Source: Capilliphycus robustus (GTDB lineage: Bacteria > Cyanobacteriota > Cyanobacteriia > Cyanobacteriales > Microcoleaceae). From it: 64,000 bases of DNA. This document shows positions 36,388 to 44,453 of the stretch, piece after piece (the stretch's first letter is position 1; each line of letters begins with the position of its first letter). The translations under genes and the position numbers were made by a program. The notes beneath the pieces were generated by a model, which was not told where the DNA came from, did no database searches, and was given only the letters and a program-made list of their open reading frames with translations. The stretch is taken from assembly GCF_034932365.1 (NCBI RefSeq), contig NZ_JAYGHR010000080.1, forward strand, positions 1 to 64,000, read 5' to 3'.

Positions 36388-37191
36388 CTATCCAAACTCC
36401 CAAATTGCTAACGAGTTACCCAGATTTAACTGTGCATTTTTACCAAAAGTAAAGGTTTTTTCCTGCTGTAATTGCTCTTTGAGAGTGCAAACAACCTTGC
36501 GAATTCGATAACGGGGAGCAACTTTCTGGCATACTTGGATCATAAAACCATGAGAATGATAGGTAGTAATATCTCCTTCGCAAGATGATTCATAGCCAAA
36601 AGCTTGAAGGAGTAATGCTAACTCCTCCTGTTCCGATAAAGTCAATTCAAGATGAACTTCCGATACGTCATCAAATAAAGAGGTTTCGGAAGTATCAAGG
36701 CTTTTTAGATAAGCAGCACGGTTAAAGCAACCATCACTGGTAAGTTTGATGTTTTTATACTTTAAATAATCCTGATGAAATTCCATCAACCATGAAGCAA
36801 AGGCTTCTCTCTCTGATGGGTTGATGGACAAATAATAAAACCAGGGAACTTTTCCAGCTTCGGTTTGACGAACTTGCAAATCAGAAAGTATTTCTTTAGC
36901 TCCTAATAAGGGTCTAAGCTTTTCCTGTACAATATCAATCTGTCCTGCTTGTTGACTATTAAAACCAATACCAGAAAAACCTTCCCTCAACCCTTCAGCA
37001 CCGCCGGGAGGAAAAAGCTCTAGATAGGAATGTTTTCCTCTGAGATAAATTCCCGTCCAACTTTCTGCATCAGTTTTTACAGTATCTCGGGATATTGTGC
37101 AGAATTCTTGGCTAATAAACTCTGATTTGGCAATTGAATCTAGGGTTTCTGAGTCGAGAGTAACATATAAATGGTTAAATTCTATTCCCAT
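36388..37191 (-). CDS. DUF5829-like (VOC-fold-like) protein in the cyanobactin cluster
   Basis: A protein of about 267 residues. The opening MGIEFNHLYVTLDSETLDSI followed by ESWTGIYLRGKHSYLELFPPGG resembles DUF5829, a family with glyoxalase/VOC-like repeats (H and E as possible metal ligands). A second half (SEVHLELTLSEQEELALLLQ, YHSHGFMIQV) may be the partner repeat. Its reaction is unknown. Position between the prenyltransferase genes and patG, on the same strand, suggests a tailoring, immunity or binding role in this pathway. The ATG at 37191 is chosen because AAGAAGTAAGAAT precedes it and the family begins there. A longer frame to 37236 would overlap the upstream chimeric fossil. Confidence 0.6.
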   Translation of the reverse strand: MGIEFNHLYVTLDSETLDSIAKSEFISQEFCTISRDTVKTDAESWTGIYLRGKHSYLELFPPGGAEGLREGFSGIGFNSQQAGQIDIVQEKLRPLLGAKEILSDLQVRQTEAGKVPWFYYLSINPSEREAFASWLMEFHQDYLKYKNIKLTSDGCFNRAAYLKSLDTSETSLFDDVSEVHLELTLSEQEELALLLQAFGYESSCEGDITTYHSHGFMIQVCQKVAPRYRIRKVVCTLKEQLQQEKTFTFGKNAQLNLGNSLAIWEFG

Positions 37192-37229
37192 ATTCTTACT
37201 TCTTGACAGGGATATTGGGGGAGAGGCGG

Positions 37230-37619
37230 TTAACATTCTTCAGATCGAATGTAGTAAAAATCAAAATTTTCTAATCGACTGTTTTCTAACTCAGGCTCTG
37301 TAACAACCACAACATTATATAAGAGACAACTTTGACTTTGGCAAAAGTCATAAATCCGATCACCTAAGCTATTAAACCTAAAATATTTAGGAATATCTTT
37401 TATAGTTTTGAAGTAAAACCATAAAACTGGCGTTACACGGGCTTTCGAGAAGCATATTTTTACCTTAAGACGATCGAGAGCAATACCGATTCCCGGCGTT
37501 GTGGCTAGGGTTAGCAAAGCAGTCGGATCGGATTCTGCCGAATGCAGGGTGTAGTGGTCTTCGGTGCTTTTGATTTGGATATCGGGGTTGAGGAAAACAG
37601 CGAAGGGGTGATTGGTCAT
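37230..37619 (-). pseudogene. Chimeric fossil: PatG N-terminus joined to PatF C-terminus
   Basis: An open frame of about 129 codons. Its first ~52 residues (MTNHPFAVFLNPDIQIKSTE, HSAESDPTALLTLATTPGIG) align with the start of the intact PatG (MNNCPFAISLNPAVQVTSTK, HGAESEPNAWLTVATTPGMG). The rest (FSKARVTPVLWFYFKTIKD, FRFNSLGDRIYDFCQSQ, TEPELENSRLENFDFYYI) is the C-terminus of a PatF/LynF-type prenyltransferase. The join lies near 37460. The ~25 bp before the ATG also match the region upstream of patG (GATAATGG(T/G)AAACRATRATT). So a former second patG and patF were fused by deletion. The product lacks both active sites and is probably non-functional. Confidence 0.8.
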
Positions 37620-37658
37620 GGCGATCGATAATGGGAAACGATGATTGGGCAAGTAAGT

Positions 37659-37886
37659 TTATGACAGCAGCGAGCGGTGAAGCAATCGGGAGCGGTATTT
37701 TGAGCGATCGCCTTGAACATGACAAGTGGGTTCAATACCACAGTATCCTTCAATTTCAAGAACAGCTTCTTCAAAGAGAGGGAGGGGAAAGCTAGGCTCT
37801 ACATCGAAAAAATCTCGATGAGTCCGTATGAACTGAAGACGACGTTCTCGTAAGTTAATCTGTTGAAATGAAGAATTCAGATTCAT
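37659..37886 (-). pseudogene. PatF-type prenyltransferase N-terminal fragment
   Basis: About 75 codons whose first ~56 residues (MNLNSSFQQINLRERRLQFI, THRDFFDVEPSFPLPLFEEA, LEIEGYCGIEPTCHVQGDR) match the beginning of PatF/LynF prenyltransferases and the intact neighbour. Similarity stops after GDR and the frame ends in unrelated SKYRSRLLHRSLLS. It is the front piece of the same ancestral patF whose tail is fused to the PatG fragment downstream. The ATG at 37886 corresponds to the start of the intact gene. Confidence 0.82.
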
Positions 37887-37939
37887 GATTTTTCTCAAGT
37901 GATAGGTAAAATTCGTCAATGTAAAATTTCGTCTGTATT

Positions 37940-38872
37940 TCAAGCAAAATTTCGTCTGTAATAAATGCGAAAATCATCCAATCTATTAACCTCTAAGTCC
38001 TGCTCAGTTACACCGATCCAAGTAATCGTAATAGAATCCTGACTTCGACAAAAGTCATACACTCTATCACCTAAAACATTGAATAAAAAATGTTCCTTTA
38101 CATCTCTTAGATCATCAAAGCCAAAATATAATACTGGACTGACATTAGCTCGAGAAAATCCGGCCATAAAAAAATCTGAAGCATCAAGGAGTGAAGAAAC
38201 TTTTTGCGAGAAGTTTTTTCGTATGTAAGATCTGGTGGATTTTCCTTGATTGTTATGTAGTCCATCTTTTTTTCTTGAAGAGTAAGTGTATAACTCAACC
38301 TCACTATGCCCATTCAAAAAAAAGTCAAACCCAATCATGCGGCAATCTTTCAGGATAGTCTGGACTAATTCAAGCGGGTAATAACCACCATCAAGAGCAA
38401 TTGCCATACTCACCAGATCTTCAGAATTTTCAGAAACCATAATGTGTATTTTTGCACTCGAATCCTTAAGTTCTGGACGTAAGTCAAGTCCTATGGTCAC
38501 CCCAATGATTTTGCCAGAAGTGATGTGTGCTGCCAGAAACTGCTGAAGTGAGCTGCGGTTAATTTGAACACCCACTCTACTTTCAATTGAATCCAAAAAA
38601 TTCAAGGCTTGCACCAATGATTTATGCCAAAAGTTTTCCTGATTGCTAAAAATTTGATCACTAAAAATCAAAAAACGACCTGCAAGCAATCGATCCTCTT
38701 GAACCTTACAAGACAGCTCAACTATACTACTTCCCTCTAGCTCAACTACTAACTTTTCAAAAAGTGGCAGCGGAAAATCAGGGGTAACATCAAAAAAATA
38801 TTGATGACCACGCATAAACTGAAGGCGCTGTTCCCGTAGATTGTTTTGCTGAAATCTAGAATTAATCGTCAC
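37940..38872 (-). CDS. patF: Stand-alone cyanobactin prenyltransferase (PatF/LynF/TruF family)
   Basis: A full-length homologue of about 310 residues, from VTINSRFQQNNLREQRLQFM through PDFPLPLFEKLVVELEGSS, INRSSLQQFLAAHITSGKII, TIGLDLRPELKDSSAKIHIM and VIGFDFFLNG-like DCRMIGFDFFLNGHSEVELY to VTEQDLEVNRLDDFRIYYRR. This ABBA-barrel family uses dimethylallyl diphosphate to prenylate Tyr, Ser, Thr or peptide ends of cyanobactins; some members (PatF) appear inactive. The core here contains Tyr, a known LynF target (O-prenylation, then Claisen shift). I chose GTG at 38872 because AGGAAG lies 8 bp upstream and it aligns with the start of the fossil copy; an upstream ATG at 38926 adds 18 poorly conserved residues. 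Confidence 0.85.
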   Translation of the reverse strand: MTINSRFQQNNLREQRLQFMRGHQYFFDVTPDFPLPLFEKLVVELEGSSIVELSCKVQEDRLLAGRFLIFSDQIFSNQENFWHKSLVQALNFLDSIESRVGVQINRSSLQQFLAAHITSGKIIGVTIGLDLRPELKDSSAKIHIMVSENSEDLVSMAIALDGGYYPLELVQTILKDCRMIGFDFFLNGHSEVELYTYSSRKKDGLHNNQGKSTRSYIRKNFSQKVSSLLDASDFFMAGFSRANVSPVLYFGFDDLRDVKEHFLFNVLGDRVYDFCRSQDSITITWIGVTEQDLEVNRLDDFRIYYRRNFA

Positions 38873-39055
38873 AATTTTACTTCCTAATAAAACAGTTTGT
38901 AAGCATCTAAGGCGAATTACATACACTCATTCCTGAATTTGTGTTGTTCTATATTTGCCTTGAGCTTAGGCGATCTCCAGGAAAGAAAATACCACTTGCG
39001 CCCGGATTCTGCTGTATAATTAACCCGGTTTCAACGGTACATTGTTTCTCAGAAA

Positions 39056-40759
39056 TCACCTTACCCGATTCACAAAGTCATTCATGTGATAGTACATTTT
39101 GACTCTCTGAATTGAATTGGTATAAAATTCAGATTCAGGAATACCTAGATATAGATCGTGAAAAACTCGATTTCGGTAGTGAGCATGAACTTGCTTAACC
39201 GTTTCATTTTTCAGATAGTCAACGGCACTGTTGGGAGATTTGAAATTATTAAAATATAGGATATCACTTTCGTTATCATTGCTAATTCCAATTTGAACAG
39301 TTCTACTTTCATAGAGTAGAGGCAGTGCTTTTGCAGGTAGTCTGGAAGTTAAATAGGCTTGAACATCTGCTCGTTGGAGATCGGCGGGGGAAAACGTGGG
39401 ATAGACTTCTACCGCAGCTCGATTATCCAAGAAAAAGTCAAACCCTACTAATAATGTTCCATTAACAATTAATTTCTCCCAATCACGCTGTTCCCCACAA
39501 AGTGCTATGGCAATTGCTATCTTTTCTGGATAGTCCCTGATGCTCAAATACAACTTAATCCGTGAATGTCTGAGTTCGGGCCGAACGTCAACACCAACAG
39601 TCACCATATCTACCTTAGAAGGGTCTAAACCTGTTGCTAAAAACTGCTGAAGTAAACTCCGATTAATCTGGAGTTCTGGACGTTCTTCTAGGCGATGGGA
39701 GAAAGAGAGAAAATCTTCTATATCGAGCAATTTCAGGGCAGGATCGGAGACAAAAACTTCAGAGAGATAAGCAAAACGAGAGGGATAACAACGTTCTTTT
39801 TCGATATTGCAGCAACAGGAAATCGTTCCTCCTTTACCTTTCCTTTGTTCTTTAATAAAATTTTCAAATAAATTTAATGGATAGGAATTTTCAATGTCAA
39901 AAATTTGTTTATGTTCTTCAATATAGCGTAAATTTTCTTCATGGCGATTCCAAACCGGACTAGAGATAACAGCAGAAGGTTGAATTCGATTTTGAGTTTT
40001 AGTTTTGGAAGGTTTTACCGCTTTAATTTCTCCAAAAAACAGAGGTGAATTAGGGTGAAGCAAATTTGCAGCAGTCAGACGCAAAGCGAGGGCTGGCATT
40101 GTCATCGCCAGATTTTCGTCATATTCAATGGACTGGAAACCTGCCTGCTTGACAAATTCAACCGTTTTCTTAATGGTAATCACATGAGCGCCATACATTT
40201 CTTGCTGCTTGGCTTCCTCAAGCGATTGTTGCTCTAGCGCAGAGAGTGGCGGCTCTTTGACAAAAAGACCTGTGATATATAGAGTACCTCCTGGACGCAG
40301 CACCCGCTTGGCTTCAGCTAGGACTTGGGACACCTGATTAGAATACTTGATGCTGTCGTTGAAAAACACCACATCAAAGACTTCGTTAGGAAAGGGTGGT
40401 GCATGAAAATCTCCCACTTGCACCCGTACCCGATCAACTAAGTTAGCTTGGGCAATCCGAATTTGCGCTTCTGCTGCCTCCACTTCAGAAATCGTTATTC
40501 CCTCAATCCGCGTTCCTGGATACGACTGGGCAATATGAATTGCCGGAATTCCAGCCCCACAACCCGCATCAAAGATATAGTTCCCCGGTTGTATCCCCAT
40601 ACGAGCCGCCAGATCAAGATTATGGGATCTAGCGACCGGCTCAGGAACCATTCGACTAAAGTTAATGGAATTTTTGTTATAAAAAGCACGAACTTTTTCG
40701 GCTTCAGATGTTGGGCTGGACTGAGTAGGAACACTAGGACTGATAGAATTATTTTGCAT
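39056..40759 (-). CDS. Methyltransferase-prenyltransferase fusion (AgeMTPT-like)
   Basis: A fusion of about 567 residues. The N-terminal ~260 residues are a class I SAM methyltransferase: VRAFYNKNSINFSRMVPEPV, the SAM site IFDAGCGAGIPAIHIA near residue 62, and VFFNDSIKYSNQVSQVLAEA plus LRPGGTLYITGLF. Residues ~300-567 form a cyanobactin prenyltransferase: EEHKQIFDIENSYPLNLFEN, INRSLLQQFLATGLDPSKVD, TVGVDVRPELRHSRIKLYLS, LLVGFDFFLDNRAAVEVYPT. Such fusions are known from aeruginosamide- and viridisamide-type pathways, where they prenylate the N-terminus and methylate the C-terminal carboxylate of linear peptides. It sits directly after the precursor gene. The ATG at 40759 is used; a TTG at 40789 would add ten residues. 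No strong ribosome binding site is seen. Confidence 0.88.
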   Translation of the reverse strand: MQNNSISPSVPTQSSPTSEAEKVRAFYNKNSINFSRMVPEPVARSHNLDLAARMGIQPGNYIFDAGCGAGIPAIHIAQSYPGTRIEGITISEVEAAEAQIRIAQANLVDRVRVQVGDFHAPPFPNEVFDVVFFNDSIKYSNQVSQVLAEAKRVLRPGGTLYITGLFVKEPPLSALEQQSLEEAKQQEMYGAHVITIKKTVEFVKQAGFQSIEYDENLAMTMPALALRLTAANLLHPNSPLFFGEIKAVKPSKTKTQNRIQPSAVISSPVWNRHEENLRYIEEHKQIFDIENSYPLNLFENFIKEQRKGKGGTISCCCNIEKERCYPSRFAYLSEVFVSDPALKLLDIEDFLSFSHRLEERPELQINRSLLQQFLATGLDPSKVDMVTVGVDVRPELRHSRIKLYLSIRDYPEKIAIAIALCGEQRDWEKLIVNGTLLVGFDFFLDNRAAVEVYPTFSPADLQRADVQAYLTSRLPAKALPLLYESRTVQIGISNDNESDILYFNNFKSPNSAVDYLKNETVKQVHAHYRNRVFHDLYLGIPESEFYTNSIQRVKMYYHMNDFVNRVR

Positions 40760-40818
40760 AATATTTTGAGGGTAATAGGGGGTAGCCAAACAAGTATTAG
40801 GCTATACAATCGTTTTTC

Positions 40819-40894
40819 AAAAAAGACGAGGCAAAGATCAGGAAGACAAGACTCGATCGATGTCTGCTATCCAAGCATCCTTATCCTCGTCTTT
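40819..40894 (-). terminator. Candidate terminator after the precursor gene
   Basis: AAAGACGAGG and CCTCGTCTTT (10-bp arms at 40822-40831 and 40885-40894) enclose a 53-base loop and end in a T run on the minus strand. It lies between patE and the methyltransferase-prenyltransferase gene and may limit read-through, giving more precursor than enzyme transcript. Confidence 0.5.
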
Positions 40895-41007
40895 CAGCTA
40901 AAGCCTAGCGCTCTTTAGTGTTTAGATTTAGGACAGTAAACTGCTTTATTCCCAAAGGTGAACTAGGCTGAAGATTTGATTGGCTAGCGATTGCCAATTC
41001 AGGTGAT

Positions 41008-41250
41008 TTAGGCATCACCATCATCGTAGGAACAAGGCGGCACGTAAGATGCATCTGCCCCATCGTAGGAACAAGGCGGCACGTAAGATGCATCTGCCCC
41101 ATCGTAGGAACAAGGCGGCACGTAAGATGCATCCATACCGGCACCACCGAGCGCTTCTTCAGACAGTTCAGCCAAGTGGCTGGGGAGTTTACCGTTGGTG
41201 CTACGGAGTACGGGCTTGCCTTGGTGGGGCAGGATGTTTTTCTTATCCAT
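41008..41250 (-). CDS. patE: Cyanobactin precursor peptide with three YVPPC cores
   Basis: An 80-residue precursor. The leader begins MDKKNILPHQGKPVLRSTNG and contains LAELSEEAL at residues 26-34, the canonical helix that binds the PatD heterocyclase. Then GMDAS (the N-terminal protease signal), core YVPPC, SYDGADAS, YVPPC, SYDGADAS, YVPPC, SYDD, and a short GDA end. GxDAS/ADAS are PatA-type signals and SYD is a PatG-type signal, so each core would be released as Tyr-Val-Pro-Pro-Cys with Cys heterocyclised. The ATG at 41250 has AGAGGA about 8 bp upstream and matches the start of known PatE leaders. An upstream frame exists but lacks family similarity. Core length (5) is short for a macrocycle and suits a linear cyanobactin. 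Confidence 0.93.
   Translation of the reverse strand: MDKKNILPHQGKPVLRSTNGKLPSHLAELSEEALGGAGMDASYVPPCSYDGADASYVPPCSYDGADASYVPPCSYDDGDA
41023..41133. repeat. Near-perfect 39-bp coding repeats in patE
   Basis: Three head-to-tail units start at 41023, 41062 and 41101 (ATCGTAGGAACAAGGCGGCA and onward). The first two are identical over 39 bp and the third over its first 33 bp. Each encodes one core plus its cleavage signals. Identity even at silent positions implies recent duplication or gene conversion. Confidence 0.95.
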
Positions 41251-41282
41251 GAGAATAATCCTCTTTTTGTTGCATGGTTTAT

Positions 41283-41369
41283 TGACCCGTTGAGGTGGGT
41301 CAGTCCCCTTCTTCCTGGAGAAGAAGCCTAGTCGGGCGACATCTGGCACGTAGCGAAAGCGAGTCGCCC
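41283..41369 (-). promoter_or_regulatory. Three hairpins in the patD-patE spacer
   Basis: The 136-bp spacer before the precursor contains three consecutive inverted repeats: TGACCC/GGGTCA (41283-41302), CTTCTTC/GAAGAAG (41308-41326) and GGGCGAC/GTCGCCC (41334-41369). None has a clear U tract. They could stabilise or process the precursor mRNA or act as a leader for a separate patE transcript. Confidence 0.5.
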
Positions 41370-41386
41370 CTAAACTTTAAAAAAAC

Positions 41387-43714
41387 TTAAAATGGCATCG
41401 GTGTGGGGTTCATCTGTGCCTCAGTGAGCGGTTCATCTAGCCATCCCAGTTTCACCGGGACATCATAGAGCCGACCCACCCCAAACCGTGACCAAAAATG
41501 GCGCATCCCTGGCACTGTCACCTTAACCACATTCAGCCCAATGTCCGGTCGGGTTTGATCGATTACCAAAGTTTCTAAACCCGCTTGTTTAGCAATGTTT
41601 ACGCAGGTCATCACATCGGTGTAAATATCATCACTCCAACGCTTGGGGTAGTCCTGGGCTGTTTTGAGGGGTTGTGTGGTATCAGGGAGGAGATAGGGAT
41701 GATCCGCCAGTTTCGCTGTTATTAACCAATCTGTTGCATCACTTTTCAGGTTCTCATCTGGGACTTTATCGAGTTCCAGGCCAATTTGGTTTACTTCTGT
41801 GACGGCGCGGAGAATAGCAATAGTCGGGTCGAGGTGCGCCCCAAAGCCGAGAATCAGCCGTTCCGAACTTCCAGTTTTTCGATTCGACACCCCGGCAAAA
41901 GCTGGAATACCCAAGTCTGCTGTTAAATCCAGCACCCACAAATCGCGATCGTTTTCCCGGTAGAACTGCTGCAACTGGACAAAATACGGCTCGTTAAAGC
42001 TGCCCAGATCCACTGCCGGACGCCTCAAGCGGTTGTACCACCACAGCGCCACACCGTCGCGCTCCACCAGTTCCATAAACCCTTGCAGAATGGCTTCTTC
42101 CAGGGTGTTGCCTGCGGCGTTTCCGTTGGAGTCACCTCTGGCGAAGCGGTGTTCTGGGGGTAAGGGATAGTGGTAGTAACACAGGGCTGTCGGCAGATAC
42201 TTATGGGTCTGCTCTGTTAATGACCATACGGGGGTCCATTCAATGGCTTGACTCGCATCAAAGCGCTGAGGAATCCAATCGTGAGCCACTGTTGCCTGTT
42301 CGTTCAGGGTGTCCCGGTTAGCATATTGGGCATCGCTAAAGCACAAACACTGCTCAGGATGAATCGCCAAGTCTCCCAGTTCTGCCAGGGTTGCCCGTTT
42401 GCGGGGTTCATCCCCCTGAAAGATACCGGAATAGCGTTCCACTGCCTCACAGAAACCACTAGCCTTAGATTGGCTATCGGTTTTGCCTTTGCCAGAACTC
42501 TTGTGTTTCAAGGTATTCCGCAGACCCCGCAGGGAGGTGGCGCTGCCGAAGCTATGCCCCGCCCGGTAGGTATGTACCAAGGGATTAGCTGGGTCGGTGA
42601 TTCGCACCAGTTCTGTGACGACTCCCGTCACCGCGCTGATTAGATGCTGGTATTTCTGCACCGTCTGTTCGGGAGTGGTGCCCCGATGACCGCCATCGCT
42701 GGTGAAGTGCTTGGGGCGCGACTCCAACTTCAGAGGTTCAAATCCTCGGTGCTGCAAAATTTTGGGATCACCACAGGTTGGACATTGCGATCGCTTAATC
42801 AAGATATGGCTTTTCAAGTCCAAAATCGAGTGGTTTAAGGTGATAATCTTGCCATCGAGGGTGGGAAAGAACACAGTACCCGGTGCAGTGGCATTGACGT
42901 GGTGCTTGACAATGCACTTGGCAATTTCAGTTGCCGCGAACTGTAGCCCCGTTTGCAGGGTAGAAGGCAGGGTTGCCCGTGCGGTAGGCAGGCAACCCAT
43001 TACAGAACCGGACTGACCATTACGTTGCTGCTGGGCTTGTTTTTGCCGCAATACTGACGCCTCGACTTCCCGGTTGCCCCGTAGCCGATGAGCTAGACAG
43101 TCCCAACAGCCCGTCTTGCCCGGAACAAACACAGGCCCCAGCCACAGCACACTGCCTACAGGCTTAACCAGTAGCCAAGTTTGTTGACTCTCTAGTGCCT
43201 GTTTATTAATCTTGGCGAGTTCGGGCTGCAAATAGTCATCGGTTAAGACGACGTTGAGCGCCGTTGGAGAACCTGCTTCCGTTGGGGTCTGCACGGAAAT
43301 ACCAATGTCCCGCAGAGCCGTTGTCAGGGCTGCTACCGTCACTTCACTGATGTTGCCCACAGGGGTTAGGGTTACAGGCTGCCGTAAAGCTTCCGCAGCA
43401 ACCGGAGGTGCAATCCCTAACTCGCTCCAAAATGCCGCCACTTCCGAGGACAGTTCCGGGGCTGCCTCCGTGAGGTAGCCCTTTTCCGCCAGACGCTCCA
43501 GTACATAGTCGATGTATTCTTCTGGGACTTCCCCATCCAGCTTTTCGACAATCTGCTCACGGCTGTGTTGCCCATTTAAGAGGGGCAAAATCTGGCAGTA
43601 AAGCTGTCCTGTCAGGGCATGGTTAGCCTGTTCGCCAAGGAGATAGACTTGCTTTGGCTCGATCACCTCGACATGAAAGTGGGGTTGAATTTGGAGCAGT
43701 GGGGTGGATTGCAT
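41387..43714 (-). CDS. patD: Cyanobactin heterocyclase (PatD/LynD, YcaO)
   Basis: A 775-residue ATP-dependent cyclodehydratase. The N-terminal ~300 residues form the leader-binding RRE/adenylation-like part, beginning MQSTPLLQIQPHFHVEVIEP, with zinc-ligand cysteines in GCWDC (near 205) and CPTC (near 315). The YcaO domain follows, with GFCEAVERYSG (near 420), DSNGNAAGNTLEEAILQGFM and ELVERDG for ATP/Mg. The protein ends in PTPMPF, a PxPxP C-terminus that supports the active site. It matches LynD of Lyngbya closely as I remember that sequence. It converts the Cys of each YVPPC core to thiazoline. The ATG at 43714 fits known LynD. patC precedes it on the same strand with a 52-bp gap. Confidence 0.97.
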   Translation of the reverse strand: MQSTPLLQIQPHFHVEVIEPKQVYLLGEQANHALTGQLYCQILPLLNGQHSREQIVEKLDGEVPEEYIDYVLERLAEKGYLTEAAPELSSEVAAFWSELGIAPPVAAEALRQPVTLTPVGNISEVTVAALTTALRDIGISVQTPTEAGSPTALNVVLTDDYLQPELAKINKQALESQQTWLLVKPVGSVLWLGPVFVPGKTGCWDCLAHRLRGNREVEASVLRQKQAQQQRNGQSGSVMGCLPTARATLPSTLQTGLQFAATEIAKCIVKHHVNATAPGTVFFPTLDGKIITLNHSILDLKSHILIKRSQCPTCGDPKILQHRGFEPLKLESRPKHFTSDGGHRGTTPEQTVQKYQHLISAVTGVVTELVRITDPANPLVHTYRAGHSFGSATSLRGLRNTLKHKSSGKGKTDSQSKASGFCEAVERYSGIFQGDEPRKRATLAELGDLAIHPEQCLCFSDAQYANRDTLNEQATVAHDWIPQRFDASQAIEWTPVWSLTEQTHKYLPTALCYYHYPLPPEHRFARGDSNGNAAGNTLEEAILQGFMELVERDGVALWWYNRLRRPAVDLGSFNEPYFVQLQQFYRENDRDLWVLDLTADLGIPAFAGVSNRKTGSSERLILGFGAHLDPTIAILRAVTEVNQIGLELDKVPDENLKSDATDWLITAKLADHPYLLPDTTQPLKTAQDYPKRWSDDIYTDVMTCVNIAKQAGLETLVIDQTRPDIGLNVVKVTVPGMRHFWSRFGVGRLYDVPVKLGWLDEPLTEAQMNPTPMPF

Positions 43715-43766
43715 AGAACGAACAGTCAGTGATTAAGTGGACGATAACAAGACCAGCAGCTAGGGG

Positions 43767-44009
43767 TTAAGCCCAGATGCGACCACGCCGGAAGGATTTA
43801 GGGTCTTTGTCTGATTTCTTGGCTTGATCCTTGACGTATTGGCACCAGTAGGAATAATCTTGCAGCCCGGTCTGGGAAGTGGGAACGTAAGACTTTTTGG
43901 GTTCAGGCGTTGTGATCGTCGTCGGTTCAGACTTGCTCGGTTCAGGCGGGGTCGGTTCAGGGTTAGAGGGGACTTCCGAGGATGTTGTTGTGGTTTTGTT
44001 CTTGCTCAT
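43767..44009 (-). CDS. patC: PatC-type small cyanobactin cluster protein
   Basis: An 80-residue protein with a Pro/Ser/Thr/Glu-rich, probably disordered first half (SNPEPTPPEPSKSEPTTITT) and a short C-terminal conserved block, QTGLQDYSYWCQYVKDQAKK then KDPKSFRRGRIWA. This composition matches PatC, a small protein of unknown function that occurs in many cyanobactin clusters and is not needed for production in tested systems. It is intact despite the TnpB relic between it and patB. The ATG at 44009 follows a purine-rich region. Confidence 0.8.
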   Translation of the reverse strand: MSKNKTTTTSSEVPSNPEPTPPEPSKSEPTTITTPEPKKSYVPTSQTGLQDYSYWCQYVKDQAKKSDKDPKSFRRGRIWA

Positions 44010-44110
44010 AGTGTCCTTGGATGTTTAGGGTTGGCTGAGGCATCGCGTGATTAGCAGCCCATTAATAGAATCCTGCTATCGAAAACTGATATAACACGGT
44101 ACAAACCGTA

Positions 44111-44453
44111 TTAAAGTTTCGTTCCTGCTTCATCTCGGACTGTCGGCAGTACCCGATCCACAGGCTCAAACCGAATAGCCTTCGGCGTAATGTTCGCGCA
44201 TTGAGGCTTGCGTTCAAGTCGCGGCCGATTGATATGTGGCAAGCTTCACATCTGAACAGGTAGCCAAGACCTTAATCCCTACATCAACACCCAGATAAAC
44301 TCTTGATTTGATGGTGTGTTCAGGCTCAAATTCATAAGCGACAGACAGATACCAATTGCCAGCAATACGACTGATGGTTATTCGCTTAGTCTTGATTTCC
44401 GGCAGGGGTTCATAAACGCACTTAGAGTACCGTGTTGTACAGCTAATCGTCAA
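44111..44453 (-). pseudogene. TnpB (IS200/IS605) remnant between patB and patC
   Basis: The first part reads EIKTKRITISRIAGNWYLSV, then RVYLGVDVGIKVLATCSD, the RuvC-I region of TnpB with its first catalytic Asp. An abrupt join follows, and after a frameshift comes GRDLNASLNAR (end of the RuvC-III region), then ITPKAIRFEPVDRVLPTVRD and EAGTKL, a typical TnpB C-terminus. The zinc-finger region and the middle of the nuclease are missing, so it is dead. No complete IS ends were recognised. It shows an old insertion within the operon that did not remove any pathway gene. Confidence 0.8.

Noticed and set aside
41023..41133. CRISPR array
   Set aside because: The direct repeats are contiguous without spacers and encode the precursor cores.
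40905..41147. 80-codon frame with MHLTCRLVPTMGQ repeats overlapping patE
   Set aside because: It is an out-of-frame reading of the 39-bp core repeats; the precursor frame has the family leader and a ribosome binding site.
42727..42760. tRNA-like GGTTCAAATCC arm
   Set aside because: It lies inside the patD coding sequence and has no acceptor, D or anticodon arms around it.
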